Assembly (NCBI GenBank): GCA_018715465.1
Contig: DVLN01000030.1
Coordinates: 1-15,775 of the forward strand
DNA length: 15,775 nucleotides
Direction: 5' to 3'
Source of the DNA: Candidatus Faecivivens stercorigallinarum
Lineage (GTDB): Bacteria > Bacillota > Clostridia > Oscillospirales > Ruminococcaceae
Shown: positions 1-7,687 of the stretch, in pieces
How positions within the stretch are numbered: position 1 is the stretch's first letter
How the letters are laid out: every line of letters begins with the position of its first letter
Program-made: the position numbers and the translations under genes
The notes under the pieces: generated by a model
What the model was told of the DNA's origin: nothing
Databases searched by the model: none
What the model saw: the letters and a program-made list of their open reading frames with translations, nothing else

Positions 1-1346
1 GTTTTGATATTGAGGATACACAGGAGAAAATTCTTCTGACCTTTCATTTCAGCGTGCCAGGGCTCTCGGATTTTGCACCCCAGTGGACGCTGCCAAAACC
101 CAAAAAACCGGTTTGTGATATCCACAGCGGCAGTTTCAGGCGTCTGGTATTTTCTTTGGGGCTGGTTGAACTGATCAGCTACTGGAAGATTGCCTGTCCG
201 CCTAAAGTCATGATTGAGTGCGCAAAAATCGGCAAAGAACAGGTGTTGTGGTGGAAGCAGCAGTATCTTTCGGGGCTGGGCGAATTTTTCTATCGCAATG
301 AAATTCCGGTATCTTTTGATGATTTTATGGAGATTGAAAGCCGTGGCGAAGATTTTACTCATCCCTGTACACACGAACAGCTGCCGCTTCATGGCTGCCT
401 GATTCCGGTCGGCGGCGGAAAGGACTCGATCGTCACGCTGACGCTTTTGTCAGATATGCGGGAAGACAGCTTCTGCTATGTGATGAACAGCCGCGGTGCA
501 ACTGACGCATCCGCATTGACAGCTGGATATCGTCCCGATCAGATTTTGGGAATTCGGCGGATACTCGATCAGAATATGCTGGACTTGAACCGGCAGGGAT
601 ACCTCAACGGGCATACGCCATTTTCGGCACTGGTGGCGTTTTCAGGCGTCATGATGGCGATGCTGTATGGGAAAGAGTATGTTGTCCTGTCCAATGAGTC
701 GAGCGCCAATGAATCGACGGTACAGGGTCTCAGCGTCAACCATCAGTATTCCAAGAGCTTTCAGTTTGAGGAGGATTTTGACCGGTATATCAGGGAATAT
801 ATCGGGTGTGCGGTCAGATATTTCAGTCTGCTGCGTCCGTGGAGTGAATTTCAGATCGCGGCATATTTTTCCGGGCTGAAACAGTTCCATCCGGTATTCC
901 GCAGCTGCAATGCCGGGTCAAAAACAAATTCCTGGTGCGGAAAATGTGCGAAGTGTCTTTTTGTTGCATTGATTCTGACACCGTTCCTGGATGACAGCGC
1001 CATCACGGAAATTTTTGGACGGGAGATCCTTGAGGATGAAAGTCTGATCCCAATATTGCGGGAACTCTGCGGGGAAACACCGGAAAAACCGTTTGAATGT
1101 GTCGGCAGCCGGGAGGAAATCTCGGCGGCAATGGTTTTGGGAATTGAGCGGAGAAAGAAGCTCGGGCAGCCGCTGCCGGCGCTGCTTGGGTATTTTATGA
1201 CGACGGACATTTTTGCTGCCGCTTGCCAGAATCCGACCCGTTATTTTCAATACTATCAGCAGGAAAATCTGCTGCCCGACCTGTTTGACAGGCGGATGCG
1301 CCAGGAAACAGAAGCGCTCAGACAAAAGTTTGCGAGGGATTTTTGA
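1..1346 (+). CDS. murL: MurL-like UDP-MurNAc-L-Ala-L-Glu epimerase (5' truncated by window)
   Basis: Probable MurL homologue. In the characterised Xanthomonas enzyme, ATP activates the terminal L-Glu of UDP-MurNAc-L-Ala-L-Glu and its stereocentre is inverted to D-Glu in the cytoplasm. The reading frame is open from base 3 to the TGA at 1344-1346. The GTG at 54 has no Shine-Dalgarno sequence and lies inside a continuing frame, so the true start is upstream and at least 447 residues are visible. A PP-loop variant PVGGGKDS is encoded at 405-428, which fits an ATP-pyrophosphatase. A Cys cluster follows, with C at 906 and WCGKCAKC at 933-956 (Cys codons 936, 945, 954), probably metal-binding or structural. 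The pairing with the next gene, a MurD-type ligase whose start overlaps this stop, supports the call. Family membership is inferred from motifs plus context. A generic PP-loop enzyme is the alternative. Confidence 0.72.
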   Translation, partial: FDIEDTQEKILLTFHFSVPGLSDFAPQWTLPKPKKPVCDIHSGSFRRLVFSLGLVELISYWKIACPPKVMIECAKIGKEQVLWWKQQYLSGLGEFFYRNEIPVSFDDFMEIESRGEDFTHPCTHEQLPLHGCLIPVGGGKDSIVTLTLLSDMREDSFCYVMNSRGATDASALTAGYRPDQILGIRRILDQNMLDLNRQGYLNGHTPFSALVAFSGVMMAMLYGKEYVVLSNESSANESTVQGLSVNHQYSKSFQFEEDFDRYIREYIGCAVRYFSLLRPWSEFQIAAYFSGLKQFHPVFRSCNAGSKTNSWCGKCAKCLFVALILTPFLDDSAITEIFGREILEDESLIPILRELCGETPEKPFECVGSREEISAAMVLGIERRKKLGQPLPALLGYFMTTDIFAAACQNPTRYFQYYQQENLLPDLFDRRMRQETEALRQKFARDF

Positions 1347-2743
1347 TGCAGGAAATGAACAGAGATCAGTTGGCAGGGAAAGAAATATCCAAAAATCTTT
1401 TGCCACTTTATCATGTGATGCAGCCGATGGAGGGGAAAAACGTCCTGATTTTGGGGTACGGACGAGAAGGGCAGGCAACCCTTTCCATGCTGCAAAAGCT
1501 GGTCCCCGGAGCCAGGCTGACGGTTGCCGATATTCGCGAACAGAAGCTGCCGGAAGGTGTCGCAGGTGTGTTTGGAGCGGGCTATCAGGATGGTCTTACC
1601 GGATATGATGTCATTATCAAGTCGCCGGGCATTGTTCTGACCGATAAGTCACCGGCAGTGCTGGAGCGGGTGACCTCCCAGACCGAGCTGTTTTTGCGCG
1701 CCTACCGCAAACAGGTGATCGGAATTACCGGTACCAAGGGAAAGAGTACGACAACTGCCCTGACCTGGCATATCCTCAAAAGTGTCCGCCCGGACACCCT
1801 GTTGATGGGGAACATCGGGATTGCCGCCTTTTTGCAGGCGGAAGCAGTCGGACCGGATACGCTGATTGTCTATGAGCTGTCCTGCCACCAGCTGGAGTAT
1901 ATCTCAGTTTCCCCTCATGTTGCGGTATTGCTCAACCTGTTTGAGGAACACCTCGACCATTACGGCACTAAAGAAGCCTATTTCAACGCCAAACGGAATA
2001 TCTGCCGTTTTCAGGACGCGGATGATCTTTATTTCTGCAATATCCTGCAAAAGGACGATGTTCCATCTGCTAAAGCCCGGCGTATTACCATGCAGCAGGC
2101 CCCTGACGCTGTCGCCGACCTTTCGGTCATTGGACGGGAAGTGCATATAGATGGGCATATTCTGCCGCTGCCGGAGGGGTGTACCCGTCTTGCCGGTGAA
2201 CATAATCTGTATAATATCGGGGCAGCCTATGGAATATGCCGGCAGTTTGGCGTGACAGATGACCAGTTTATGGCGGCACTGTCGGACTTTGACCCGCTTC
2301 CCCACCGTTTGCAGCGGGTTGGAACATTTGATGGCGTGACCTATTATGACGATTCGATCTCGACCGCCTGTGAGACGGCGATCGGTGCGATGAAAGCACT
2401 GGCGGCAGAAGGGGTCGGAAGCATCCTGCTGGGCGGGATGGATCGCGGAATTGATTATACCAGTCTGGTGGAATTTCTGATGCAGGCGCCGGCGGACAAT
2501 CCGGCCTATCTGATTCTGATGCCGGATTCCGGGATACGGGTCGGAGAGATGCTGCTGGAAAAAGGTTTTGATCGCAGCCGTCTGATCTTTACCGACGGAC
2601 TGGAACAGGCTGTCCAGCAGGCAAAGCTGGTTACCCCAAAAGGCAAGGTCTGTCTGCTTTCTCCGGCCGCTGCAAGCTATGGCTTTTTTAAGAATTTCGA
2701 GGAGCGCGGCGAGGCCTTCCAGAGATATGTGACGCAAAAATAA
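1346..2743 (+). CDS. murD2: UDP-N-acetylmuramoyl-L-alanine--glutamate ligase, MurD2-like (L-Glu-adding)
   Basis: Cytoplasmic Mur ligase that adds glutamate to UDP-MurNAc-L-Ala using ATP. 465 residues from ATG 1346, which overlaps the upstream TGA as TGATG and has GAGGGA about 8 bases before it. A TTG at 1343 is a less likely start. The N-terminal Rossmann-like UDP-binding domain carries LILGYGREGQ (about residues 35-44). The central ATPase domain has the P-loop GITGTKGKST (about 127-136) and the EAYFNAKRN segment expected to hold the carbamylated lysine. The C-terminal domain ends with SPAAASYGFFKNFEERGEAF, close to the MurD consensus. At about residues 330-337, where canonical MurD reads DSKATN, this protein reads DSISTA and lacks the lysine near bound D-Glu. 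With the adjacent murL, this suggests L-Glu is the substrate. The stereospecificity is inference; a plain MurD remains possible. Confidence 0.8.
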   Translation: MQEMNRDQLAGKEISKNLLPLYHVMQPMEGKNVLILGYGREGQATLSMLQKLVPGARLTVADIREQKLPEGVAGVFGAGYQDGLTGYDVIIKSPGIVLTDKSPAVLERVTSQTELFLRAYRKQVIGITGTKGKSTTTALTWHILKSVRPDTLLMGNIGIAAFLQAEAVGPDTLIVYELSCHQLEYISVSPHVAVLLNLFEEHLDHYGTKEAYFNAKRNICRFQDADDLYFCNILQKDDVPSAKARRITMQQAPDAVADLSVIGREVHIDGHILPLPEGCTRLAGEHNLYNIGAAYGICRQFGVTDDQFMAALSDFDPLPHRLQRVGTFDGVTYYDDSISTACETAIGAMKALAAEGVGSILLGGMDRGIDYTSLVEFLMQAPADNPAYLILMPDSGIRVGEMLLEKGFDRSRLIFTDGLEQAVQQAKLVTPKGKVCLLSPAAASYGFFKNFEERGEAFQRYVTQK

Positions 2744-2925
2744 CCGGATTGAATGATCGGACAGGGTATATCCAGAGTTTTTTAAACGTATACTTTTACA
2801 GGATGTCAGCTGCAGATGATTGACCAGCAGCCCAAACCGGAACAGTCAGTCCCATGCAAAGTGGCAAAAATCCGTTGTAGAAACAACACTAAAATCGGAT
2901 ATTCGGCGAAAATCACAAAGCTTGC
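2744..2925. other. Gene-free spacer between murD2 and the rnj promoter
   Basis: No ORF here has a ribosome binding site or recognisable product. A T6 run at 2778-2783 follows a very weak potential stem (GGA/TCC near 2757-2773), so it is at best a poor terminator for the murL-murD2 unit. A small GTTGT/ACAAC inverted repeat (2874-2878/2883-2887) is present, also without a T-tract. Nothing else stands out. Confidence 0.4.
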
Positions 2926-2954
2926 TTGACAAATTTGACGGTAACAGCTAAAAT
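2926..2954 (+). promoter_or_regulatory. Sigma-70/SigA-type promoter for the RNase J gene
   Basis: TTGACA at 2926-2931, exactly 17 bases, then TAAAAT at 2949-2954. The -35 is perfect and the -10 matches 5 of 6. Transcription would begin near 2961, giving a leader of about 380 bases before the GTG at 3343. It has the same hexamers and spacing as the promoter before gdpP. Confidence 0.8.
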
Positions 2955-2960
2955 TAGAAT

Positions 2961-3342
2961 ATCTTATTTGTTCGGATTATTATTTCTGCAAAACAGGAAT
3001 CTCCTCCCGCAGGTATCGGAGCGGTCGCTGACGGATTATGGACTGCCCGGACGGGAGTGACAGACAGGTCCTGCCCAGTTGAGGGACGTGGCCTTGTATT
3101 GGTGTATTTGTTTTGCAGAAAATCCCGCTGTCTGGATGGCTGTACCGGTTACAGGATGGACGTCAATGGGTCAGAGAAGAAGACCGGCAACGGATTTTCG
3201 CCGTCGGGGAAAAGGCGCAAATAGGGAGCTTTGCCGGAAAAGTGGCGGCAGAGCGGAGAGAATGGAATCTGGCAGTATCAGTCTGCCACAGACGCGGCGC
3301 GAAGAAAGTCTTCGGCCGGTACGGAAAGAGAAGGTATCTATA
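2961..3342 (+). promoter_or_regulatory. Long structured 5' leader of the RNase J gene
   Basis: About 380 bases lie between the predicted transcription start and the chosen start codon. Two stable hairpins sit near the end. The first is TGGCAG/CTGCCA at 3270-3288 with a 7-base loop. The second runs 3295-3318: CGGC, one bulged G, CGAAGA, loop AAG, TCTTCG, GCCG. The second ends 7 bases before the AGAGAAGG Shine-Dalgarno (3326-3333). A longer-range CTCCCG/CGGGAG pairing (3004-3009/3052-3057) is also possible. I looked for and did not find RNase P RNA, tmRNA, T-box or cobalamin-riboswitch signatures. The leader could serve autoregulation by RNase J, but that is inference. Confidence 0.45.
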
Positions 3343-5406
3343 GTGGCCAATACACAGAATAAGAAAGTAATTGATGCAATTTTGTCTTCATCAGGTTCGG
3401 AAACTTCAGCGGCAAAACCCAAGTCTCCCCGTCGTTCCCGCCGGGTTAAGGGATTTGGACAGAAGACGGCTTCACAGGGAAGCTCGCTGCCTGAACTGGT
3501 GATGAGTGCGGCAGATGTCGCGGCCCTGGAGGCAGAGAGCGAAAAGAAACCGGAACGCCGCCGTTCCCGTCGGGTCAGCGGACGTTCCCGGGCGACTGGT
3601 TCCCGCGGAGTCAGTGTGGTCGATGTGGAAAAAGAGGGCATCCAGAAAGAAGTTCTGACGCCTGAAGCGGATTATGATTTGATTACCCCGCCGTCGCAGA
3701 GAAGCCGCCGCAGAAATTATGCGAGAACCAGCGAAGGAAAGAAACCAACCCTTCGCATTATTCCGCTGGGTGGTCTGAATGAGATCGGAAAGAACCTGAC
3801 TGTTTATGAATATGGCAAGGATATTCTGATTGTCGACTGCGGTATGGGATTCCCGGATGCTGATATGCTGGGGGTTGACCTGGTTATTCCTGATTTTACC
3901 TATCTGGAAAAAAACAAGGAAAAGATTCGCGGCATAGTGATTACCCATGGGCACGAGGACCATATCGGTTCCATTCCCTATTTTTTAAAAAAATTTGGTG
4001 TCGATATCCCGATTTACGGCGCACGGCTGACGCTCGGCCTGATCGACGGAAAGCTGAAGGAACACGGCCTGTCCGGTAAGGCAAAACTGATCCGGTTTAT
4101 GCCGGGAGATGTCATCAAATTGGGGACTTTTTCGGTTGAAGCAATTCATGTCAACCATTCCATTCCCGACGCGATGGCATTTGCGATTACAACGCCGGCT
4201 GGTGTCGTAGTGCATACCGGTGACTTTAAGGTCGACTATACCCCAATCGAAGGAAAAATGATCGACCTGGCGCGGTTTGCTGAGTTGGGCAAACAGGGCG
4301 TTCTCTGCCTGCTCTCGGAGTCTACCAACGCCGAACGTCCCGGTTATACCGATTCCGAGCGCAATGTCGGCAGGACGCTGAGCGCATTGTTCCAGCAGGC
4401 TGGCGACCGCCGGATCATTATTGCGACCTTTTCGTCAAATATTCACCGCATCCAGCAGATTGTCAATCTGGCGGCTGCCCATGACCGGAAGGTCGCTGTT
4501 TCCGGCCGGAGCATGGTCAATGTTGTGACGACTGCAATTGAGCTTGGCTATCTGAATGTTCCCAAAGATATTTTGATTGACGCCGACCGGATTGGCCATT
4601 ATACCGCTGACCGGCTGGTGATCATCACAACTGGCAGTCAGGGTGAACCGATGTCGGCCCTGTCGAGAATGGCAGCAGGCGAGCACCGCAAGATCCAGGT
4701 CACGCCGGGTGACTTTATTATCATTTCTGCCAACCCGATTCCCGGCAATGAAAAGCATGTGACGCGGGTCATCAATGATCTGCTCAAACTGGGTGCCGAA
4801 GTCGTTAGCAAGTCGATGTATGAGGTGCATGTCTCGGGCCACGCATGTCAGAATGAGCTCAAGCTGCTGATGAGCCTGGTTAAGCCGAAATTCTTCGTTC
4901 CGATTCACGGCGAATACAAACACCTTTCCGAGCATGCGTCTCTGGCCCGTTCGATGGGAATTGACCCTGATCATATTCTGCTTGCTGATTTGGGGCAGGT
5001 GATCGAGTTGACGCCTGATTCGATGCAGCTGACCGGAACGGTTGAAGCCGGACGGGTATTTGTCGATGGATACGGGGTCGGCGACGTCGGAAGCGTCGTC
5101 CTTCGTGACCGCAAACATCTGGCGCAGGACGGCCTGATTATCGTGGTCGTCACGATTGAAAATGAGTCGGGCGCGGTTGTTGCGGGACCGGATATTGTAT
5201 CGCGTGGTTTTGTCTATGTCCGGGAGTCGGAAGAACTGATGGAGACTGCGCGGCAGCTGGTCAAGGAAACGCTGGATGATTGCCAGCAGAAGGAGATCCG
5301 TGAATGGAGCGCAATCAAAATCCGCGTGAAGGATTCGTTGTCTTCGTTTATTTATAAGAAGACCCGCCGTGATCCGATGATTCTGCCAATCATTATGGAA
5401 ATCTGA
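3343..5406 (+). CDS. rnj: Ribonuclease J with long basic N-terminal extension
   Basis: 5'-3' exo-/endoribonuclease of the RNase J family, acting in mRNA decay and rRNA/tRNA maturation in Gram-positive bacteria. 687 residues from GTG 3343, chosen because AGAGAAGG precedes it and the frame upstream is rich in AGA/AGG codons with no good ribosome binding site. The catalytic core begins at about residue 137 (RIIPLGGLNEIGKN). It has the metallo-beta-lactamase motif HGHEDH (202-207), further metal ligands in HTGDFK (291-296), a beta-CASP domain with SGRSMVN (387-393) and SGHA (498-501), the HGEY loop (522-525), and an RNase J C-terminal domain after about 560. The first 135 residues are low-complexity and Arg/Ser-rich with three RRSRR-like clusters; B. 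subtilis RNase J1 lacks this segment. Single gene with its own promoter and terminator. If the start were 3079 the protein would be 775 residues, which I consider unlikely. Confidence 0.93.
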   Translation: MANTQNKKVIDAILSSSGSETSAAKPKSPRRSRRVKGFGQKTASQGSSLPELVMSAADVAALEAESEKKPERRRSRRVSGRSRATGSRGVSVVDVEKEGIQKEVLTPEADYDLITPPSQRSRRRNYARTSEGKKPTLRIIPLGGLNEIGKNLTVYEYGKDILIVDCGMGFPDADMLGVDLVIPDFTYLEKNKEKIRGIVITHGHEDHIGSIPYFLKKFGVDIPIYGARLTLGLIDGKLKEHGLSGKAKLIRFMPGDVIKLGTFSVEAIHVNHSIPDAMAFAITTPAGVVVHTGDFKVDYTPIEGKMIDLARFAELGKQGVLCLLSESTNAERPGYTDSERNVGRTLSALFQQAGDRRIIIATFSSNIHRIQQIVNLAAAHDRKVAVSGRSMVNVVTTAIELGYLNVPKDILIDADRIGHYTADRLVIITTGSQGEPMSALSRMAAGEHRKIQVTPGDFIIISANPIPGNEKHVTRVINDLLKLGAEVVSKSMYEVHVSGHACQNELKLLMSLVKPKFFVPIHGEYKHLSEHASLARSMGIDPDHILLADLGQVIELTPDSMQLTGTVEAGRVFVDGYGVGDVGSVVLRDRKHLAQDGLIIVVVTIENESGAVVAGPDIVSRGFVYVRESEELMETARQLVKETLDDCQQKEIREWSAIKIRVKDSLSSFIYKKTRRDPMILPIIMEI

Positions 5407-5417
5407 GGATAATGTCT

Positions 5418-5446
5418 GAGCCTGTCCCTGGGGCGGGCTCTTTTTT
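5418..5446 (+). terminator. Rho-independent terminator after rnj
   Basis: GAGCCTGTCC (5418-5427) pairs with GGGCGGGCTC (5431-5440) through 10 base pairs including two G-T, with a 3-base loop. T6 follows at 5441-5446. It starts 11 bases after the rnj stop codon. Confidence 0.93.
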
Positions 5447-5487
5447 ATATGGTGATCCTCAATGAGCGGCCAAAATGCCGGATATCG

Positions 5488-5516
5488 TTGACAAATGCAG
5501 GGGTTTGCGATAAAAT
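5488..5516 (+). promoter_or_regulatory. Main promoter for the gdpP-ftsH cluster
   Basis: TTGACA at 5488-5493, 17-base spacer, TAAAAT at 5511-5516. Predicted start near 5523, about 116 bases before the gdpP start codon. A second candidate lies downstream: a perfect TATAAT at 5593-5598 with TTGAAA at 5568-5573, but the 19-base spacer makes it weaker. Confidence 0.75.
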
Positions 5517-5531
5517 TATCCTGTTAAGCTG

Positions 5532-5548
5532 AGGTAGTCTTACTACCT
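5532..5548. promoter_or_regulatory. Inverted repeat just downstream of the gdpP promoter (possible operator)
   Basis: AGGTAGT (5532-5538) and ACTACCT (5542-5548) are perfect inverted copies separated by CTT. The repeat lies roughly +10 to +26 from the predicted start and has no following T-run, so it is not a terminator. It could be a repressor site or a small leader hairpin. No regulator can be named from the sequence. Confidence 0.4.
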
Positions 5549-5638
5549 GATGTATTACTTTTTGTTGTTGAAATATTGCTTTATACAAAACGTATAATGC
5601 CCAGCCAACAGCGTATGCAATGAGGGGAGGGACGTGCG

Positions 5639-7651
5639 TTGAAGCGTCCAAGAGTATGGAACATCCGCGGTCATATGGTCGTACTGGCAGCCATCTGTCT
5701 GATACTGGCTGCGGTTACCTGGTTTATCCAGCCGGTTGCGGCGTATATCCTGATACCGTGTGCACTTGCGTACGGCGTATATATTCTGGTGCGGCTGCGC
5801 GGTCTCAACCGGCATCTGCGCGGGATGCTGACAGGCATCGCCTCTCAGCTGGACCCGGCACAGCAGGAACTGATCGAGCATTTTCCGATTCCCTGCATCG
5901 CAGTCAGCGCGTCCAGAGAGATTCTCTGGTACAGTGAGTCTTTTCAGCAGGAGGTTCTGGTCAAAAGGGAACTGATCGGGGAGTATATTGATCAGCTGAC
6001 CGCGACCCAGCTGGAAGAGTTCTGCCAGAAGGATGAGTCGGTTCGAATTGGGGAGCGTTCCTATCGTGTAAGGGGAATGCACCCGGGTGACCTAACTGTT
6101 CCGATGAATGCTGAGGATGCTCATGCAGACAATGGGAAACATCATGGGGAAGACTTTTATCTGCTGTACTTTATTGATGTCACCGAGATGGAACGGGATG
6201 CGATGCTGTACCGGCAAACCCGTCCGTCGGTCATGCTGATCGTACTGGATAACTACAATGAACTGATGCAGAAGGCAAAGGAAAGTGAAAAATCCAGGAT
6301 TCTGAGTGCAGTCGACAGCCTGCTGGAGGACTTCAGCAACCGGATGACCAATTCATTTATCAAACGGTACGACGGCGAACAGTTCTTGATGGTAGTTGAG
6401 GAACAGCATCTGGAAAAGATCATACAGAGTCGTTTTTCGATTCTGGATGATATCCGAAAAATTGAGTCCGGCGGCCTGTCGGTCACCCTGTCCATCGGTA
6501 TCGGTCGGGGAGAAAAGACGCTTGCTGAAAGCGAAGCTTCTGCACGTCAGGCATTGGATATGGCGCTGGGGCGCGGCGGCGACCAGGCGGCGATCAAGAC
6601 TGGCACGCTGTATGAATTTTACGGCGGCGTTTCCAAAGGTGTTGAAAAACGGACCAAGGTCAAATCCCGTATGGTTGCAAATGCGCTGTCTGAGCTGATT
6701 GAAAATGCGGACAAGGTTCTGGTCATGGGGCATAAATTCGGCGACCTGGACTGTGTCGGCGCGTCGGCGGGGATGGCGACTGCTATCCGTGCTTCCGGTA
6801 AAAAGGCATATATCGTCATCGACCGGGAAAAGAACCTGTCCAAGACGCTGATTGAGATGGTCAAATCGGATGATAACCATGATCTGTTTATCGACCCGGA
6901 TGAGGCGCTCTTTTCAATCACATCCCATACTCTGCTGATTGTCTGTGATACCCATACCCGCAACCTGGTGGAATCCCAGCAGGTGTATGAGCGCTGCAAG
7001 ACGGTGGTCGTCATCGACCATCACCGGAAGATGGTCAACCATATTGAAAACGCGGTTATTTTTTATCATGAGCCCTACGCTTCATCTGCCTCGGAGATGG
7101 TAACCGAGCTGATCCAGTATATGGGTGAGGATTGTACCATTACTTCGGTTGTCGCACAGGCGCTGCTTGCCGGTATCATGCTGGATACCCGCAGTTTTGC
7201 GATGCGCACAGGCGTGCGAACCTTTGAAGCGGCTGCTTACCTGCGCAGAATTGGTGCGGATACCGTCGTCGTGCGCAAGATGTTTTCCAATACGATGGAT
7301 TCCTACCAGCGTAAATCCCGCATTGTCTCCAACGCACAAATCTACCGCAATTGTGCGGTTGCCCAGAGTGACTTTTCCTCCGATGATATGCGGGTCGTCG
7401 CTCCACAGGCTGCAGATGAGCTGCTGAGCATTGATGAAGTAGATGCTTCCTTTGTTCTGTATGAAACCAGTGGGGTGATCAATATTTCTGCCCGGAGTAT
7501 GGGGCTGATCAATGTCCAGCTGATTATGGAGAAGATGGGCGGCGGCGGCCATCAGACGATGGCGGCAACGCAGCTGCGGGGTGTAGAGATGGAAAAAGCC
7601 AAACAGCTGCTGTTTGAAAGTATTGATGATTATTATACCAATCATAACTAA
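5639..7651 (+). CDS. gdpP: Cyclic-di-AMP phosphodiesterase GdpP (DHH/DHHA1)
   Basis: Membrane-bound hydrolase that cleaves c-di-AMP to pApA, setting the messenger level that controls K+/osmolyte transport and wall stress. 670 residues from TTG 5639, preceded by AGGGGAGGG about 8 bases upstream; B. subtilis GdpP is of similar length. Order: two N-terminal transmembrane helices (about 11-30 and 33-52), a PAS-like domain (about 75-185), a degenerate GGDEF domain (about 190-335, with RYDGEQF at 243-249 at the signature position), then DHH-DHHA1. The catalytic segment shows GHKFGDLDCVGA (364-375), CDTHT (436-440), VIDHH (458-462) and GGGGHQ (634-639). All expected metal-binding residues appear present. 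Inside the PAS region, residues 158-171 form a His/Asp/Glu-rich loop that looks like an insertion. First gene of a six-gene cluster; rplI follows after 36 bases. Confidence 0.94.
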   Translation: MKRPRVWNIRGHMVVLAAICLILAAVTWFIQPVAAYILIPCALAYGVYILVRLRGLNRHLRGMLTGIASQLDPAQQELIEHFPIPCIAVSASREILWYSESFQQEVLVKRELIGEYIDQLTATQLEEFCQKDESVRIGERSYRVRGMHPGDLTVPMNAEDAHADNGKHHGEDFYLLYFIDVTEMERDAMLYRQTRPSVMLIVLDNYNELMQKAKESEKSRILSAVDSLLEDFSNRMTNSFIKRYDGEQFLMVVEEQHLEKIIQSRFSILDDIRKIESGGLSVTLSIGIGRGEKTLAESEASARQALDMALGRGGDQAAIKTGTLYEFYGGVSKGVEKRTKVKSRMVANALSELIENADKVLVMGHKFGDLDCVGASAGMATAIRASGKKAYIVIDREKNLSKTLIEMVKSDDNHDLFIDPDEALFSITSHTLLIVCDTHTRNLVESQQVYERCKTVVVIDHHRKMVNHIENAVIFYHEPYASSASEMVTELIQYMGEDCTITSVVAQALLAGIMLDTRSFAMRTGVRTFEAAAYLRRIGADTVVVRKMFSNTMDSYQRKSRIVSNAQIYRNCAVAQSDFSSDDMRVVAPQAADELLSIDEVDASFVLYETSGVINISARSMGLINVQLIMEKMGGGGHQTMAATQLRGVEMEKAKQLLFESIDDYYTNHN

Positions 7652-7687
7652 GTGACAGATTGGATAGAAGAAAGAGAGGTTTTTACA

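Noticed and set aside
54..56. GTG at 54 as the true start of the MurL-like gene
   Set aside because: The frame is open to the window edge with plausible protein sequence upstream, and no ribosome binding site precedes the GTG.
1904..2737. Long minus-strand ORF opposite murD2
   Set aside because: Shadow frame of a clearly recognisable Mur ligase; the product resembles nothing known.
2744..2790. Intrinsic terminator after murD2 at the T6 run
   Set aside because: The preceding stem is only about 3 bp; too weak to call.
3079..3342. In-frame upstream extension of the rnj ORF to 3079
   Set aside because: No ribosome binding site, many AGA/AGG codons, sequence unlike any RNase J, and it contains the hairpins of the leader. 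GTG 3343 has a good Shine-Dalgarno.
2961..3342. A known structured RNA (RNase P RNA, tmRNA, T-box, cobalamin riboswitch) in the rnj leader
   Set aside because: Core signatures such as GAGGAAAGTCC, the T-box GGGTGGNACCGCG and the B12 box are not present by eye.
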